Of a stretch of 46,927 nt of DNA, positions 1-9,416 are shown in pieces; the first letter of the stretch is position 1, and the number at the start of each line of letters is the position of its first letter. The notes below the pieces were generated by a model. That model did not search any database, was not told the origin of the DNA, and saw nothing but the letters and a program-made list of their open reading frames with translations. A program made the position numbers and the translations under genes. This stretch comes from Bacteroidales bacterium (GTDB taxonomy: Bacteria; Bacteroidota; Bacteroidia; Bacteroidales; UBA932): NCBI GenBank assembly GCA_009777095.1, contig WRMN01000016.1, positions 1 through 46,927 on the forward strand, given 5' to 3'.

Positions 1-25
1 TATGAGATGTTTTCTTCTTGTTAAG

Positions 26-69
26 ACCCGATTGCTTCGTCGGCCTACGGCCTCCTCGCAATGACGGGT
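26..69. repeat. Palindromic dispersed repeat beyond the giant gene's 3' end
   Basis: ACCCGATTGC and the partly complementary GCAATGACGGGT flank a GGCC-TAC-GGCC core, forming an imperfect hairpin. It is the same repeat class as at 32666-32735 and lies 50 bases past the stop codon, where it may help end transcription. The following 85-120 region is TCAATTTTCAATTCTCAACT-type low-complexity sequence. Confidence 0.6.
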
Positions 70-118
70 GGGTTTTGGAATATTCTCAATTTTCAATTCT
101 CAACTCTCAATTCATTTG

Positions 119-3100
119 TTACTGTACCAAAAACTGAATCGTAGTTACTTCGTTGTTGCGCGTAATTATCCGCCCAATGTAGATGCCGGTGTTGTTGAAT
201 CCCGAAATCGTCATAGTCGGACTGAGGTTGCTTATGCTCCGCTGCAAACTGCCTGCCATATCGTATATTTCTATTCTTGCACCGGCCAACTCAGCAGCTG
301 TGAGCGAGGTTTCAAAAGTAAGCGGCTGATTGCGTCCTACAGGCACGGGATACACCCTCATGCTGAACTGCGGAGAGGGCGTGAAGGGACAGCTCACGTA
401 GGACACGGGGGCTGTTTGATTGGTAGCTAAAATCGCATAGCCGAGAAGTTCAACATGGTATTGGCCGTTGAGCCTGCCGTCGGGTTCGGTATAGTTCTGC
501 TTGGTTGCACCGGGGATTAATACGCCGTTTTTGTACCATTGGTAAGAATAGAAGGTAAAGCCGCCGTTGGTTGATGTGTTGTTATTAACGGTCAACACAT
601 CGTTCCAGCGTTGCTCGATGAGGTTTGCTCCGCCCATGGCGAAAGCGTCAACCAAGACCCTGCCGATAGCCGTATATAGGCAGCCGTCAATATCAATAAT
701 CATCTCGTAGTCGCCTGCCCGAAGCGGTAAACGCGCCTCTATGTATGCGCCTGAGGGAGCGTTGTGAACAACCAATCCCGAACGGTTGAAGGAAGCATGA
801 GCCACATCGACAAAACTTATTGCATAGCTCTGCGGATTGCCAAAACGAACATCTATCGGGACGTGAACCGTACGGTAAGAACCTGTATTTTCTTCGCCGC
901 AATCGGTGGTAAAGAAAGCCGGAACTTCAATATCTTTTACAGTTACGGTAACAGGATTCGACCAGTCGGAAACGCAGCCTAAACCATCGTTTTGTATCAT
1001 GCGTGCAGTAAATACATAGATACCCGCTTCAAGGGTTTGCGTATAAATGCTTTGCGATGCATTGTTTATTGTGGCACCATTGACAGCCCATTGACAGATA
1101 AAATGTTCGTAGTTGCCTGCCGACATAATACTTGCTGTTGCAATAATACTACCCTCTCGACAAATCTCCGTATAATCGGTAGTTATGCTTACTGTTGGCA
1201 CGGCAACCACCGTAAGGCCAAGTACATTCGATACTCCTTCGCAGCCTGATGCCGAACGGACGACAACCTGATAGTTGTAAGGCGTTGTGTTCGGAGTAAG
1301 TCCGGTTGAGATAAAATGATTACTGTTGTTGGAAACAACCGCTACATTATCCAAATACCAGTCGTAGTCATAGTTATCTGCCGGAGTAACGTTAGCAGAG
1401 AGCAAGGCGCTGCCGCCTTCGCAGTAACTGCTGTTATCGCTCACAAGTATAACTTTGGGTAATTCATTAACAGTTACAACAACAGGCGCTGACCAGTCGG
1501 AAGCGCAGCCCAAACCGTTGTTGACCGTCAGCCTCATCGTAAATTCATAGCTGCCTGCATTATCAAGCATACGGCTGTAGGAACTCATTATGGCATTCGG
1601 AATATCAACGCCATTGAGCGCCCACTGATAAGCATAATTGCCTGATACTTCACTGTCGATAAAGACATTATCAACATAAACGCTCGCGGTTTCTCCTGCG
1701 CAGAGTGCCGTTTCAGCAGCGGCAATGGTTACCACAGGATTATTGTGTACGGTAAGCGTAATTGGCAAACTGTTTACTTCACAAGCATTATAGTCGAGAA
1801 CAGGAGCAACTTTTACATAAAGGCTGTGAGGTCCAACCGACAGATTGTTCATGCTAAACTGTTGCGTATAACCGCTTGCTACGCCATTGAGATACCAGAC
1901 ATAATCATAGTTATCTGTTGGAGAAACGTTTGCCGCCGCTATAATGCTACCGCCGGGGCATATATCGGTATGATTGACGGTTACGCTTACCGTTGGCAAG
2001 GCTTTGATGGTAATGCCAACGCTGTTTGACACGCCTTCGCAGCCCAAAGCAGAGCGGACGACAACATGATAATTATAGGGCGAAGGCTGAGAGGAAAGCC
2101 CTGTTGAAATGAAAGTATTGCTATTGTTTGAAACAACAAGCACATCGTCCAAATACCAGTCGTATGTATAATTTCCGGCGGGAAGAACTGCCGCTGTAAG
2201 CAGCGCCTCGCCGCCACCTTCGCAATAAGTATTATTATTGACAGAAAGCGATACCTGCGGCGCTGCTTCAACCGCTATGGTAATCGGATTTGACCAGTCG
2301 GAAGCGCAGCCCAAACCATTATTGACGACTATCCGCATGGTAAATTGATAAGACCCTGCATTATCAAGCGTCCGACTGTAGGAACTCATAAGCGCATTCG
2401 GAATATCAATCCCATTAAGCGCCCACTGATACGTGTAGTTGCCGTCAACTTCAGCATCAATCTGAATATTGTCTGTATAAAGCGCTGCGGTTTCTCCTGC
2501 GCAGGTTGCCGTTTCAGCAGCGGCAATGGTTACCACAGGATTATTGTGTACGGTAAGCGTAGTTGGCGCGCTTGTTACATCACAACCGTTATAAAGCATA
2601 ACAGGCGTAACTTCCACATAAAGTTCATGCGCACCAACAGACAGATTATTCAGTGTAAGGGTCTGATTAAACCCTGTTACATTCCCGTCGAGATACCAGA
2701 CATAATCATAGTTATCTGTTGGCATAACATTTGCCGTTGCGGTAATACTGCCGCCCGCGCAAATGTCGGTGTAATTGGTGGTGATTGCCACGGTGGGCAG
2801 GGCATTTACCGTGATTGCAATGTTCTCTAATGCCTCGCCGCCCAACGCCGAACGGACAACTACCTGATAGTTATAAGGCGCAATGCGGGGCAGCAATCCG
2901 CTTGAAGTGTAGGTATTACTGCTGCCCGAAGCTACAAATACGTTATCCAAATACCAATCGTAGGTATAAGCGGCTGTCGGAGTAACGTTGGCTGTAAGCG
3001 TAACGCTGCCGCCGCCGCAATAATTGCTGTTATCGCTTACTAATGCTGCATAAAACAAATCCTCCATAGTTACAACCTGATTTTCCGTAATGTTTGAAAT

Positions 3101-6100
3101 GGTATAAACACCCGATGTCGGAATTAAAAGAGTTCCATTCGTTTTTACAATAATAGTTGACTGACTGTAGCCTGCCTCCAAAGTTATATCGAATGAATAA
3201 TTACTGCCGTGCATTACAGGCGAAGATGAGCCGCCTGTGGGTGCAATCGTTGCGCCGCTGACGGCAGGCAAGGTTACAGTGTAAGTATTTATCTGCACGC
3301 CTTCAACTGTTACTATTTGATTTTCCGTAATGTTTGTAATGGTATAAACGTTCAATGTCGGAGTTAAAGTTATTCCATTTGCTTTTACAATAACCGTTGA
3401 TTGATTGAAAGCTGCCTCCAAAATTAAAATAAATGAATAATTACTGTCATAAATTACAGGTGATGAAGAACCGCCTGTGGGTGCAATCGTTGCACCGGGA
3501 ACGGCAGGCAAGGTTACAGTGTAAGTATTTATTTGCACGCCTTCAACTGTTACTATTTGATTTTCCATAACGTCTGTAATGGTGTAAACGCCCGATGTCG
3601 GAGTTAAGGTTATGCCATTTGCCTGTACGGTAATAGTTGACTGATTGTAAGCGGCGTCCAAAGTTACTGTAAATGAGTAATTATTGCCGCAATTTATCGG
3701 TGATGAAGAACCGCCTTCGGGCGCAATCGTTGCGCCGGTAACGGCAGGCAAGGTTACAGTGTAGGTCTTTGAAGTAAAAGTGGCATAAATCGTAGAGTCG
3801 CAAATTACATTTTCAATGGTAAAATATCCCACTCCTGAGACGATAGAGTCAGGTGCGGTTACAACTCCGCCTACCCATAGCTGGTCTATTTCGTAGCACG
3901 TATTGGGAGTGAAACTAAAGAGTTGGTCTTCGTCTTCAATAACCACAACGTTACCACTTGGACTAATGGTTCCGTTTGCGTCTGTGGCGGCAGTAATGGT
4001 ATAAGTACGCTTTACGACCGTCAATGCGGCTACATTGCTTGTGGCGTTTTCTATTTTGTTTCCGCCGTCTAAATTGTCTGCTATTTCGTTGGTTACGATG
4101 ACGTAATAATAGCGTGTTCCCAGAGCGTCAATCGGTGCGGGGAAGGTGGCAGCGTTTGCGCCTGTTATCAGCGTTCCGTCGCTGTTTGATGGGGTGGTAT
4201 TGCTATACCATTGGTAGCTGAGCGTTCCGCCGTCGGTTACGATAGCTGCAACAGTCAGGTCGTGGGTCGTTCCCGCAGGGGCGATTGTAACAGTTGCCCC
4301 TGCAGGGTGGGTAGTGATGGTTGGGCTTTGGGCATTGACTATGACTGCTGCTGCTGTCTTAATGGCATATCCGCTCGAAGCCGCTCCCGCGTAGAAATAA
4401 GTATTTGCTTTTGAGCGTGCAAAGAAGTAGTATTGTGTAAGCGGTGCAAGTCCGCTGAAAGTTAAGTCGTCCTGCCAACCAGCCATAGGATAGGCATTGA
4501 CTGTATTATAGGCATATTCTACATTTTGTCCTGTTTCTGCTTTGAGGGTAGTTGCTTTGAGGGTAACGCTGTTGAACGTTATGTCATTTTCTGTTGGGAC
4601 GTTCACACTGGCGCCGTCTATTTTGTTGACTATCACTGTTCCTGCAACTGTTACCGCCGAACCTACAGCGGGCGTTACCTTTCCGTTGTTTGTCAGCGTT
4701 ATAGCGTCGGGTATGGTCAGAGAGGTAAGGTTCATTACGGTCAATATTTTCCCTGCCGGTATATTCACGTTGTTTTCGAGAGTAACGTTGCCATATACCG
4801 TTCCGTCATTGCCGTCGAAGAGAATGCCTTTTGTTTTAGCTGTTTTATCGCCCACACTGGAGGTGAAAACTACGACGTTGCCGTTCATTGCCAGCGTGCC
4901 ATGATTGCTACTGCCCGCTCCTGCACCAATGCCCACGGCGTTTGAACCGCCTGTGGCTGTAACCATGCCGCCGTTTATGGTAACGTTTCCGCCGTTTCCG
5001 AAACGACTTCCTCCAATACCAGCGCTGTTTCCATAGCCGGTGGCTTCAATAACACCGCCATTAATAATGATAGCGCCGGACGAATTATCAAATCCTCCGC
5101 CAATACCTGCAGCGGTGTGCATAATGAAACCAAAAACAGTCGATCCTCCGCCTGTGGCTGTTAGCGTGCCGCTGCTTTCTTCTGTAATGATGAGCGTTGC
5201 AGTAGCGTGTGTTTGTATTCCGGCGCTACCAACCCCTCCTTGCAGCGTATTTGTTCCTTCAAGTGTTATATATGCTGTGGAGCCGCTCTGCATATCAATC
5301 GGAGCAATATTCTCAGGCAAGTTTGTAATGGTAACGTCTATAAGTTTAACAAGCGCCGTTGCGTTTGCCGCAATATCTATGTGATGCCCTGTGGAGGTAT
5401 TGTTTCCTATAACTATCACGCTTGCTCCGTCCAATATTACATAAGTAGTACCAGAGAAAGTCCAACCCGCTCCTGCGGCTGGCGGAGTAAGGTCGCTTAG
5501 GTCAATGATTGTTCCGTCTTTCACCGTCAAATCGGCTGCGTCGCTTGTAATGGTTATCGTTTTGATACCGCCGTCTCCGTTGTCGGCGATAGTGTTGGTT
5601 ACTTCGACGTAATAATAGAATGTTCCCGCTGCGTCAATGGGTGCGGCGAAAGTTGGACTGTTTGTTCCTATCGGCGTTCCGCCGCTGTTGGATAGAGAGG
5701 TATTGCTGTACCATTGATATGACAGTGTTCCGTCGTCGCTTACTTCGGCTGCGACGGTTAGGTTTTTGGTTGCGCCGAGCGAACCTGTTACAGCCATTGT
5801 GCTTTGCGGGTCAGTTATGATAACAGGCGTTTCGGCGTCAACTATAGGTACGACCGCTATGGTCGCTACGGCGCTGGTTATCGTTGCTGTTTTGCTGCCG
5901 CCGTAGCCAATCTCGTCTATTTCGTTGGTTACAACGACATAATAATAAAATGTTCCCAGAGCGTCAACCGGAGCGGGGAAGGTAGTAGTGGTTGCGCCGT
6001 CTATCGGCGTTCCGCCTGTGGCAAGTGGGGAACTGTTGCTATACCATTGATACGACAGCGCTCCGTCGTCGGTTACGGTGGCGGCAACAGTGAGATTGTG

Positions 6101-9100
6101 GGTAGCGCCCGTAGGGCCGACTGTAACAATCGCCCCTGCGGGTTGTTCGGTAATGGTTGGAACTTGTGCATTGCCTGCAACCGTAATTAAGAAATCCTTT
6201 GTAAAATCTATACCGTCGTCTATACCGTCTATAATGGTTGCCGTAAGTATTACTGTGCCTGCCTTTGTAGTATTGAGTATATTGCCTAAGGCTATGCTTG
6301 CGTTGGTTGTTCCTGCGTCTCTAACGCTCCAGATTATGGCGCTGTTGGTGGCATATATCGGCACTACTGTTGCCGTGAGTGTTCGCGGTACGTTGGCTAT
6401 TGCTGCTGTGGGAACGTTTTTAATATCTGTTACAGGATAAAATGTTGGCGGCGGTTGCACAACGTTTCTCACCAAATACTCTAATGCAATACATGGTTCG
6501 TTGTTTATACTTGTATTATATATCATAAAATCCCAGTCGAAAAAATACCCGCTTGTACCCAGAGGCAGGTCGCTGACGGTACCTCCGAAGGAATTTCCGC
6601 TGGTATTGGTCCAAGCATATCCGCCCTCGTATTCAATTCCGGCAGAGCCGCCTGTTTTAAAGCCTCCCGCTTTGGCAACAATAGTCAGTTCGAAGCCTGC
6701 CCCCCAGGTAATCCCATGACTTGTTGTTTCGGTGTTGGCTATTTCTAAGGTTCTGGTAGAGAGACCGCTTGCCGCTACGGTTTGCCAGCCTTGTCCGGGA
6801 AGGTCGGCGCCCGAAACAGGATTGGAACGATAAGACGCAGGTTTGCCCACCTCTGTATAGGTTGTTAAAACTTTACCTCGAATTTTTTCCAAGCCGAACT
6901 CCTGCGCTATGGCGTCATACTGGTCAACGGTAATGGTCATCGTACGCGGTGCGGCGGGTACGCTTACTACATGTTCTTGCCAGCCGCTCGGTATGATATC
7001 GCCATAATTATAACCCTGCGCTCTCAATTTGTCCATATTGTCAATAATTCTAAAAATAGAATAATATTCTGAGGCATATTCTTCGTATTCCGTATCTTCG
7101 GGGTCTATCTCATACATCAGTCGGTATTCAAGCAGAGCAAATCTGGATTTATAGCTGTTATACTCGCTTAGCGACATTAGTTTTGATTGCGGCAGGAACA
7201 TATCATACCTGTAGCGCGTATAGGGTATCATGGTAACGATTACGCGGTCAACGTCGCTCGGCGAATTTACTGAAATGTTGGTTGTTCGCTCGCTCGACGA
7301 CTGATACTCATAACCCATGCTTCCGAACATTTTAAGTTCAATATTGATACCGGCAACATTCGCAACGCCCATTACCGAAAATTCATATTCAAATCCTACA
7401 ATAACTGAGCCCGTTATCGATACGCTTTGATTGGTGGAGGTTCCCTCTCCTACAAAACGACTGATAGACGTGGAGCCGTTGGACGAGTAACTATCGTTGA
7501 AGGCATCTAATTCTGCAAAATGCGGCGCCGCCTGAAGTATGGCAACGACTTTGGGGTCGGTGAAGTAGTAATCTTTCTCGCCTTTGTAGCGAAGCAGCAT
7601 ACCGTCGTTGTCGTAGTCAACCGCAGCAATGCTCAGGTTTACAAGATCCTGTTCATCAGCTGTGGAAGTTTTAATTAGGTTGTGGGTGTATTGTGAAGCC
7701 CACAGGTCGTCTAATTCGTTAGTAAGCAGGATAGAGCCTACGGAGAAGCCTGTGCCGTTGTCCCTGGTGGAATGAACATAAATTACTCCTTCTTTTCCGG
7801 TTGGGTCTTGGGTGAAATTGCCCGCTACGGCTTGAGCATACCAGGTGTGCCAGTAACCTGTATGATGTGCGCTTCCCAAAATGGCGTCGTTGGCATTTTC
7901 CACCGGATTAAAAGCGTTTGAGAACCGGTACACCTGTCCATCTGCAAATACCGCTTCGGGGTATCCGCTCCCTTTCTCTTTGAACGAAGTTATGGCTACC
8001 GGCGAGTAAACCGTTTCATCGTCGCCAACACACACAAGAAGTCTGCCGCCTCCTTCTTTCCCATCGTGAATATCAAAAGCATTAATCAATATGCCCCCCG
8101 TCAGTTGTCCCTTGCCAAGCGAGCCGTCTCGGTTGAAGCATGTTATAGCCATTTTCGGCGCATGATGTGCGTCATGTCCGACATCATTTTTTACCACGTT
8201 CCAAGAATCATTTTTCGAAAAGTGTCCTGCAACAATAATATCTTCCTTGCGACCGTCTCCGTTGAGGTCGCCAAGAGTAACGTTGGCATCGCGAAGGTGG
8301 TAAGTCATCGCATCGCCGTCGTTACGAAATCGCAACGAACGTACTTGTTGCAGCGTCATTTCGCAATTGTCGCCCGCATGATATATCAACATTCGCGAGT
8401 AGTGATTACTTATATTATCTGAAATGATTGTTGAATTTCTATTAAAACTCGCCACCACCACCAAATCGGCTTTACCGTCTCGGTTCAGGTCGCCTGCACA
8501 CATCTGAACAGTCAGGTAATTCCGCTTGTGATTGTTCAAGTTGGCATTGTTAAACTCCACCGGCAAAGTAATGGTATGTTCCAATACAGCAGCGTTACCG
8601 ATTGCATCGTATGAATAAATACGTATGGTATTGGGCGAATAGTTGCCGCCCGGCACGTAAACGGCAACTTCATCTTTTCCGTCACCGTTAAAATCGCCTA
8701 CCGCCGCCGAAACAACCGCATTGGAAGACCATGCAGGCAAGTCGGAAACATTTAGCGTTGGAAAAATTGCCGGACTGGACATCAATCTTCCCTGCTGAGA
8801 AAAATACAAATGGTGTCCAAAATCGGAAGCAATGAGAACTCTGGCTGCAACATCTATCTTTCCGCTACCGGTAAAATCTCCCGCCCATATACGTTCTAAA
8901 CCGTTGGTAAAGCCATAGCTGCCTGACCAGCCGCCGCTTACAGAAAACTCACTGCTTAGCAAGGATTTTTCGGTAAGCGCCCCCGAAGATTTTTTTGCAT
9001 CACGAACTGACATATGATATCTATTAGTACTTGCGAAAGCCAATTCGTGGAAGGGATTGATATTTTTCACCCCCTCGCCATACGGATTGGAATTGGTCGG

Positions 9101-9259
9101 GTCTTCCCACTCGTTGGGTGCGCCCATAGGAAATCCTATCAGCGATAAGACTTCGTTCTTGTTGGGCGGGTCTTGCGCATATACGCTTGGTATTGCCAAT
9201 AAAAACAAACTTAAAATCACAAAAGTTTGCATCAAAAATTTTTCGGGTTTCGTCTTCAT
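119..9259 (-). CDS. Giant modular secreted protein with FG-GAP, Ig-like, InlB-like repeats and T9SS sorting domain
   Basis: This is a roughly 3,050-residue multidomain surface or secreted protein. The open frame begins at 9286, but the Met at 9259 gives a standard signal peptide (MKTKPEK, then a hydrophobic stretch ending in VYAQ), so I start there. In order I see: FG-GAP/VCBS-like repeats (GDFNGDGKDE and similar, about residues 135-360); a 400-1000 region I do not recognise; three Ig-like modules with SYQWYSN; a glycine-rich beta-helix-like segment (GGGFDNSSGA, GIGGS; about 1270-1575); three InlB-like B repeats ending in ENQIVTVEGV; about eight Ig/PKD-like modules with DWYLDN or YVWYLDG; and a C-terminal type A T9SS signal (VYPVPVGRN ... 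GIYIGRI ... IQFLVQ). T9SS cargo crosses the outer membrane and is usually anchored or released. An adhesin or matrix role is inference. The gene diverges from a TPR/AraC regulator. Confidence 0.85.
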   Translation of the reverse strand: MKTKPEKFLMQTFVILSLFLLAIPSVYAQDPPNKNEVLSLIGFPMGAPNEWEDPTNSNPYGEGVKNINPFHELAFASTNRYHMSVRDAKKSSGALTEKSLLSSEFSVSGGWSGSYGFTNGLERIWAGDFTGSGKIDVAARVLIASDFGHHLYFSQQGRLMSSPAIFPTLNVSDLPAWSSNAVVSAAVGDFNGDGKDEVAVYVPGGNYSPNTIRIYSYDAIGNAAVLEHTITLPVEFNNANLNNHKRNYLTVQMCAGDLNRDGKADLVVVASFNRNSTIISDNISNHYSRMLIYHAGDNCEMTLQQVRSLRFRNDGDAMTYHLRDANVTLGDLNGDGRKEDIIVAGHFSKNDSWNVVKNDVGHDAHHAPKMAITCFNRDGSLGKGQLTGGILINAFDIHDGKEGGGRLLVCVGDDETVYSPVAITSFKEKGSGYPEAVFADGQVYRFSNAFNPVENANDAILGSAHHTGYWHTWYAQAVAGNFTQDPTGKEGVIYVHSTRDNGTGFSVGSILLTNELDDLWASQYTHNLIKTSTADEQDLVNLSIAAVDYDNDGMLLRYKGEKDYYFTDPKVVAILQAAPHFAELDAFNDSYSSNGSTSISRFVGEGTSTNQSVSITGSVIVGFEYEFSVMGVANVAGINIELKMFGSMGYEYQSSSERTTNISVNSPSDVDRVIVTMIPYTRYRYDMFLPQSKLMSLSEYNSYKSRFALLEYRLMYEIDPEDTEYEEYASEYYSIFRIIDNMDKLRAQGYNYGDIIPSGWQEHVVSVPAAPRTMTITVDQYDAIAQEFGLEKIRGKVLTTYTEVGKPASYRSNPVSGADLPGQGWQTVAASGLSTRTLEIANTETTSHGITWGAGFELTIVAKAGGFKTGGSAGIEYEGGYAWTNTSGNSFGGTVSDLPLGTSGYFFDWDFMIYNTSINNEPCIALEYLVRNVVQPPPTFYPVTDIKNVPTAAIANVPRTLTATVVPIYATNSAIIWSVRDAGTTNASIALGNILNTTKAGTVILTATIIDGIDDGIDFTKDFLITVAGNAQVPTITEQPAGAIVTVGPTGATHNLTVAATVTDDGALSYQWYSNSSPLATGGTPIDGATTTTFPAPVDALGTFYYYVVVTNEIDEIGYGGSKTATITSAVATIAVVPIVDAETPVIITDPQSTMAVTGSLGATKNLTVAAEVSDDGTLSYQWYSNTSLSNSGGTPIGTNSPTFAAPIDAAGTFYYYVEVTNTIADNGDGGIKTITITSDAADLTVKDGTIIDLSDLTPPAAGAGWTFSGTTYVILDGASVIVIGNNTSTGHHIDIAANATALVKLIDVTITNLPENIAPIDMQSGSTAYITLEGTNTLQGGVGSAGIQTHATATLIITEESSGTLTATGGGSTVFGFIMHTAAGIGGGFDNSSGAIIINGGVIEATGYGNSAGIGGSRFGNGGNVTINGGMVTATGGSNAVGIGAGAGSSNHGTLAMNGNVVVFTSSVGDKTAKTKGILFDGNDGTVYGNVTLENNVNIPAGKILTVMNLTSLTIPDAITLTNNGKVTPAVGSAVTVAGTVIVNKIDGASVNVPTENDITFNSVTLKATTLKAETGQNVEYAYNTVNAYPMAGWQDDLTFSGLAPLTQYYFFARSKANTYFYAGAASSGYAIKTAAAVIVNAQSPTITTHPAGATVTIAPAGTTHDLTVAAIVTDGGTLSYQWYSNTTPSNSDGTLITGANAATFPAPIDALGTRYYYVIVTNEIADNLDGGNKIENATSNVAALTVVKRTYTITAATDANGTISPSGNVVVIEDEDQLFSFTPNTCYEIDQLWVGGVVTAPDSIVSGVGYFTIENVICDSTIYATFTSKTYTVTLPAVTGATIAPEGGSSSPINCGNNYSFTVTLDAAYNQSTITVQANGITLTPTSGVYTITDVMENQIVTVEGVQINTYTVTLPAVPGATIAPTGGSSSPVIYDSNYSFILILEAAFNQSTVIVKANGITLTPTLNVYTITNITENQIVTVEGVQINTYTVTLPAVSGATIAPTGGSSSPVMHGSNYSFDITLEAGYSQSTIIVKTNGTLLIPTSGVYTISNITENQVVTMEDLFYAALVSDNSNYCGGGSVTLTANVTPTAAYTYDWYLDNVFVASGSSNTYTSSGLLPRIAPYNYQVVVRSALGGEALENIAITVNALPTVAITTNYTDICAGGSITATANVMPTDNYDYVWYLDGNVTGFNQTLTLNNLSVGAHELYVEVTPVMLYNGCDVTSAPTTLTVHNNPVVTIAAAETATCAGETAALYTDNIQIDAEVDGNYTYQWALNGIDIPNALMSSYSRTLDNAGSYQFTMRIVVNNGLGCASDWSNPITIAVEAAPQVSLSVNNNTYCEGGGEALLTAAVLPAGNYTYDWYLDDVLVVSNNSNTFISTGLSSQPSPYNYHVVVRSALGCEGVSNSVGITIKALPTVSVTVNHTDICPGGSIIAAANVSPTDNYDYVWYLNGVASGYTQQFSMNNLSVGPHSLYVKVAPVLDYNACEVNSLPITLTVHNNPVVTIAAAETALCAGETASVYVDNVFIDSEVSGNYAYQWALNGVDIPNAIMSSYSRMLDNAGSYEFTMRLTVNNGLGCASDWSAPVVVTVNELPKVILVSDNSSYCEGGSALLSANVTPADNYDYDWYLDNVAVVSNNSNHFISTGLTPNTTPYNYQVVVRSASGCEGVSNVLGLTVVAVPTVSITTDYTEICREGSIIATASIMSAGNYEHFICQWAVNGATINNASQSIYTQTLEAGIYVFTARMIQNDGLGCVSDWSNPVTVTVKDIEVPAFFTTDCGEENTGSYRTVHVPIDVRFGNPQSYAISFVDVAHASFNRSGLVVHNAPSGAYIEARLPLRAGDYEMIIDIDGCLYTAIGRVLVDAFAMGGANLIEQRWNDVLTVNNNTSTNGGFTFYSYQWYKNGVLIPGATKQNYTEPDGRLNGQYHVELLGYAILATNQTAPVSYVSCPFTPSPQFSMRVYPVPVGRNQPLTFETSLTAAELAGARIEIYDMAGSLQRSISNLSPTMTISGFNNTGIYIGRIITRNNEVTTIQFLVQ

Positions 9260-9303
9260 GGTTATTTCAATTTTGTTAGTAATCATTTTGTACTTATCAG
9301 GTA

Positions 9304-9311
9304 CAAAAATA
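9304..9311 (-). promoter_or_regulatory. Putative -7 box (TATTTTTG) for the giant secreted protein gene
   Basis: The minus strand reads TATTTTTG, matching the Bacteroidetes -7 consensus TAnnTTTG. Transcription would start near 9298, upstream of both candidate start codons (9286 and 9259). I see no clear -33 TTTG. Confidence 0.45.
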
Positions 9312-9340
9312 GTCTGCTTTTTTTATAAAGAATAATAACC

Positions 9341-9375
9341 ATATCCGCTATCTGAAAAAAAATATCCGCTATTTG
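9341..9375. promoter_or_regulatory. Paired 14-bp direct repeats, candidate operator
   Basis: ATATCCGCTATCTG (9341-9354) and ATATCCGCTATTTG (9362-9375) differ at one base and repeat with a 21-bp period, two DNA turns. They lie between the divergent -7 boxes of the giant secreted protein and the TPR/AraC regulator. AraC-type regulators typically bind tandem direct repeats at this spacing, so this is a good candidate operator; binding by the adjacent regulator is inference. Confidence 0.5.
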
Positions 9376-9387
9376 TAATTTTTTGAT

Positions 9388-9395
9388 TATCTTTG
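9388..9395 (+). promoter_or_regulatory. Putative -7 box (TATCTTTG) for the TPR/AraC regulator
   Basis: TATCTTTG matches TAnnTTTG exactly and lies 21 bases before the start codon at 9417. A TTTG at 9372 is too close to act as a standard -33 element, so the promoter may need an activator. Confidence 0.5.
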
Positions 9396-9416
9396 TAATT
9401 CCGTTTGTAAATTGAT

